A DNA stretch of 45,350 nt from Bacillus sp. MUM 116 (GTDB lineage: Bacteria; Bacillota; Bacilli; Bacillales; Cytobacillaceae). Both the position numbers and the translations under genes were made by a program. The stretch lies in NCBI RefSeq assembly GCF_001866655.1, contig NZ_MLYR01000020.1, positions 1 to 45,350 of the forward strand. Reading direction: 5' to 3'. Shown here piece by piece: positions 44,641 through 45,350 of the stretch (its first letter is position 1; each line of letters starts with the position of its first letter). Below the pieces are notes generated by a model that searched no databases, was not told where the DNA came from, and saw nothing but the letters and a program-made list of their open reading frames with translations.

Positions 44641-45154
44641 ATGGTACGCAATTCGAGCTACAGGGCTTGTGGCTTATCTATTATTATATCTGGCAGCATT
44701 AACTGGACTTTATTCTACCGTTCAGAAGAAACGAAAAAAGAAAATAAACGGCATTCTTCATTTTCATGAGGTGCTTTCGGACTGGGCATTCATTATGACT
44801 TGCGGGCACTTAGGAATCTTACTGATTGATTCGTATTTTCCATTTAAACTATCTGAATTGTTCATTCCATTTGCGAGCGGATATGAAACGATCCCAATGG
44901 CGATAGGGACGTTTGCTTTTTATTTCTTAATTTTAACGATGATTACATCAAAATTCAGGAGGAATATTGGATTTCAAAGATGGCGAAAATTACATGCTCT
45001 TAATCCTATTTTGTATATTCTTGTGACTTTACATGGTTTATTGAGCGGTTCAGATTTTCCAGGAATGGTTTTGGCAGCGGTTAATATCTTACCAATCATG
45101 ATGATGGCGGGATGGTTTCTCTTGAGTAAGAATAGGTTAACAGAAGCAAGGTGA
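44627..45154 (+). CDS. Ferric-reductase-like transmembrane heme protein
   Basis: A 175-residue integral membrane protein of the Ferric_reduct/YedZ (MsrQ) type. Five helices are predicted. His47 and His61 in the second (HFHEVLSDWAFIMTCGHLG) and His123 and His136 in the fourth (KLHALNPILYILVTLHG) have the 13-14 residue spacing expected for two b-hemes spanning the membrane. There is no soluble FAD/NADPH domain, so electrons would come from quinol or a partner and leave on the outer side. ATG 44627 follows GGAGGGGAGAGG within the apbE end, so it is co-translated. It is the probable electron donor of the flavinylated tether. Confidence 0.87.
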   Translation: MESLEWYAIRATGLVAYLLLYLAALTGLYSTVQKKRKKKINGILHFHEVLSDWAFIMTCGHLGILLIDSYFPFKLSELFIPFASGYETIPMAIGTFAFYFLILTMITSKFRRNIGFQRWRKLHALNPILYILVTLHGLLSGSDFPGMVLAAVNILPIMMMAGWFLLSKNRLTEAR

Positions 45155-45199
45155 AAAGACCTGTTACGACCCAATTTGGGTTCTGACAGGTCTTTTGAT
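45155..45199. terminator. Terminator of the flavinylation operon
   Basis: AAAAGACCTGT and ACAGGTCTTTT pair perfectly, with an inner CCC-AATTT-GGG hairpin in the loop. Confidence 0.85.
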
Positions 45200-45245
45200 T
45201 TTATATATGCTATAAAGAATGGGTTTTATCAGGTTATTTTATTAA

Positions 45246-45350
45246 GGCTCTTTTCGTAAACTTTGTTGCTTTTGGACCTTAATAAGGGTCAAATACTTAA
45301 GTTTCTAGGCAATTTTCGCAAATGTTCTTACGAAAAGATGCCACGAAGCA
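45246..45350. repeat. Right-end copy of the dispersed intergenic repeat
   Basis: AAGGCTCTTTTCGTAAACTT followed by TGTTGCTTTT at 45245-45275 matches, reversed, the outer arm at 5910-5934 (AGCAACAAAGTTTACGAAAA). The final 23 bases (45328-45350) equal bases 1-23. No gene is present. Confidence 0.6.

Overview
The window looks like a chromosomal segment from a low-GC, endospore-forming Bacillaceae relative of Bacillus/Neobacillus, not B. subtilis itself. The signs are strong AGGAGG-type ribosome binding sites, frequent TTG starts, a bioWAFDB-bioI operon with a BirA operator, a TPP-riboswitch-controlled tenI-thiO with thiSGF, a BceRS/BceAB-like antimicrobial-peptide module, a LysM-3D wall protein and a CspB-type cold shock gene. 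I see no rRNA, tRNA, CRISPR array or intact transposon.

Layout. 173-5741: three signalling genes (a hybrid kinase with CHASE3-like, HAMP, GAF and receiver domains; a CheR-type methyltransferase; a REC-PAS-PAS kinase) resembling the RsbK/RsbM pair that feeds sigma-B in B. cereus, but with no sigB here. A 167-bp nested-palindrome repeat separates them from an orphan membrane-anchored sugar-binding-type protein (5958-6914). After a dead IS3-type remnant comes a Bcr/CflA efflux gene (7413-8675). 8823-15207 is the biotin operon. 15295-20228 holds the thiazole genes, split in two by an opposite-strand metallo-beta-lactamase-fold gene. 20369-23116 has a GNAT, a DUF3800-type protein and a lone rhamnogalacturonan acetylesterase-like SGNH hydrolase. 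23208-27707 is a BceAB/BceRS-like module whose response regulator is cut by an in-frame stop. 27803-32584 has a 42-bp tandem repeat, small proteins, a LysM-3D protein, an NhaC-type antiporter and a quinone-oxidoreductase-like enzyme. 32744-34283 is a glutamine synthetase without a glnR beside it, with a catabolite-repression (cre) box upstream. 34981-38267 is a decayed zone with fragments of GNAT, LysR, nitronate monooxygenase, permease, DEAD-box helicase and integrase genes around an intact csp gene. 38366-43058 has small accessory genes.

43385-45154 is the most interesting set. A short membrane-anchored, Ser/Asn-rich protein ends exactly in a flavinylation-like motif (D-T-T-T-G-G-T). It is followed by ApbE flavin transferase and a ferric-reductase-like di-heme membrane protein. 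I read this as a minimal 'flavin on a tether' electron-transfer system. The gene content is read directly from the sequence; the system-level function is inference.

How the parts work together: BioI (pimeloyl supply by acyl-ACP cleavage) and BioW (pimelate activation) feed BioF-BioA-BioD-BioB under BirA control. TenI, ThiO, ThiS, ThiG and ThiF together make the thiamine thiazole, but only tenI-thiO sit behind the riboswitch. The Bce-like kinase and transporter are intact while the regulator is broken, so induction is probably lost. The two window ends share a 23-bp direct repeat and lie in the same dispersed repeat family as the element at 5768-5934.
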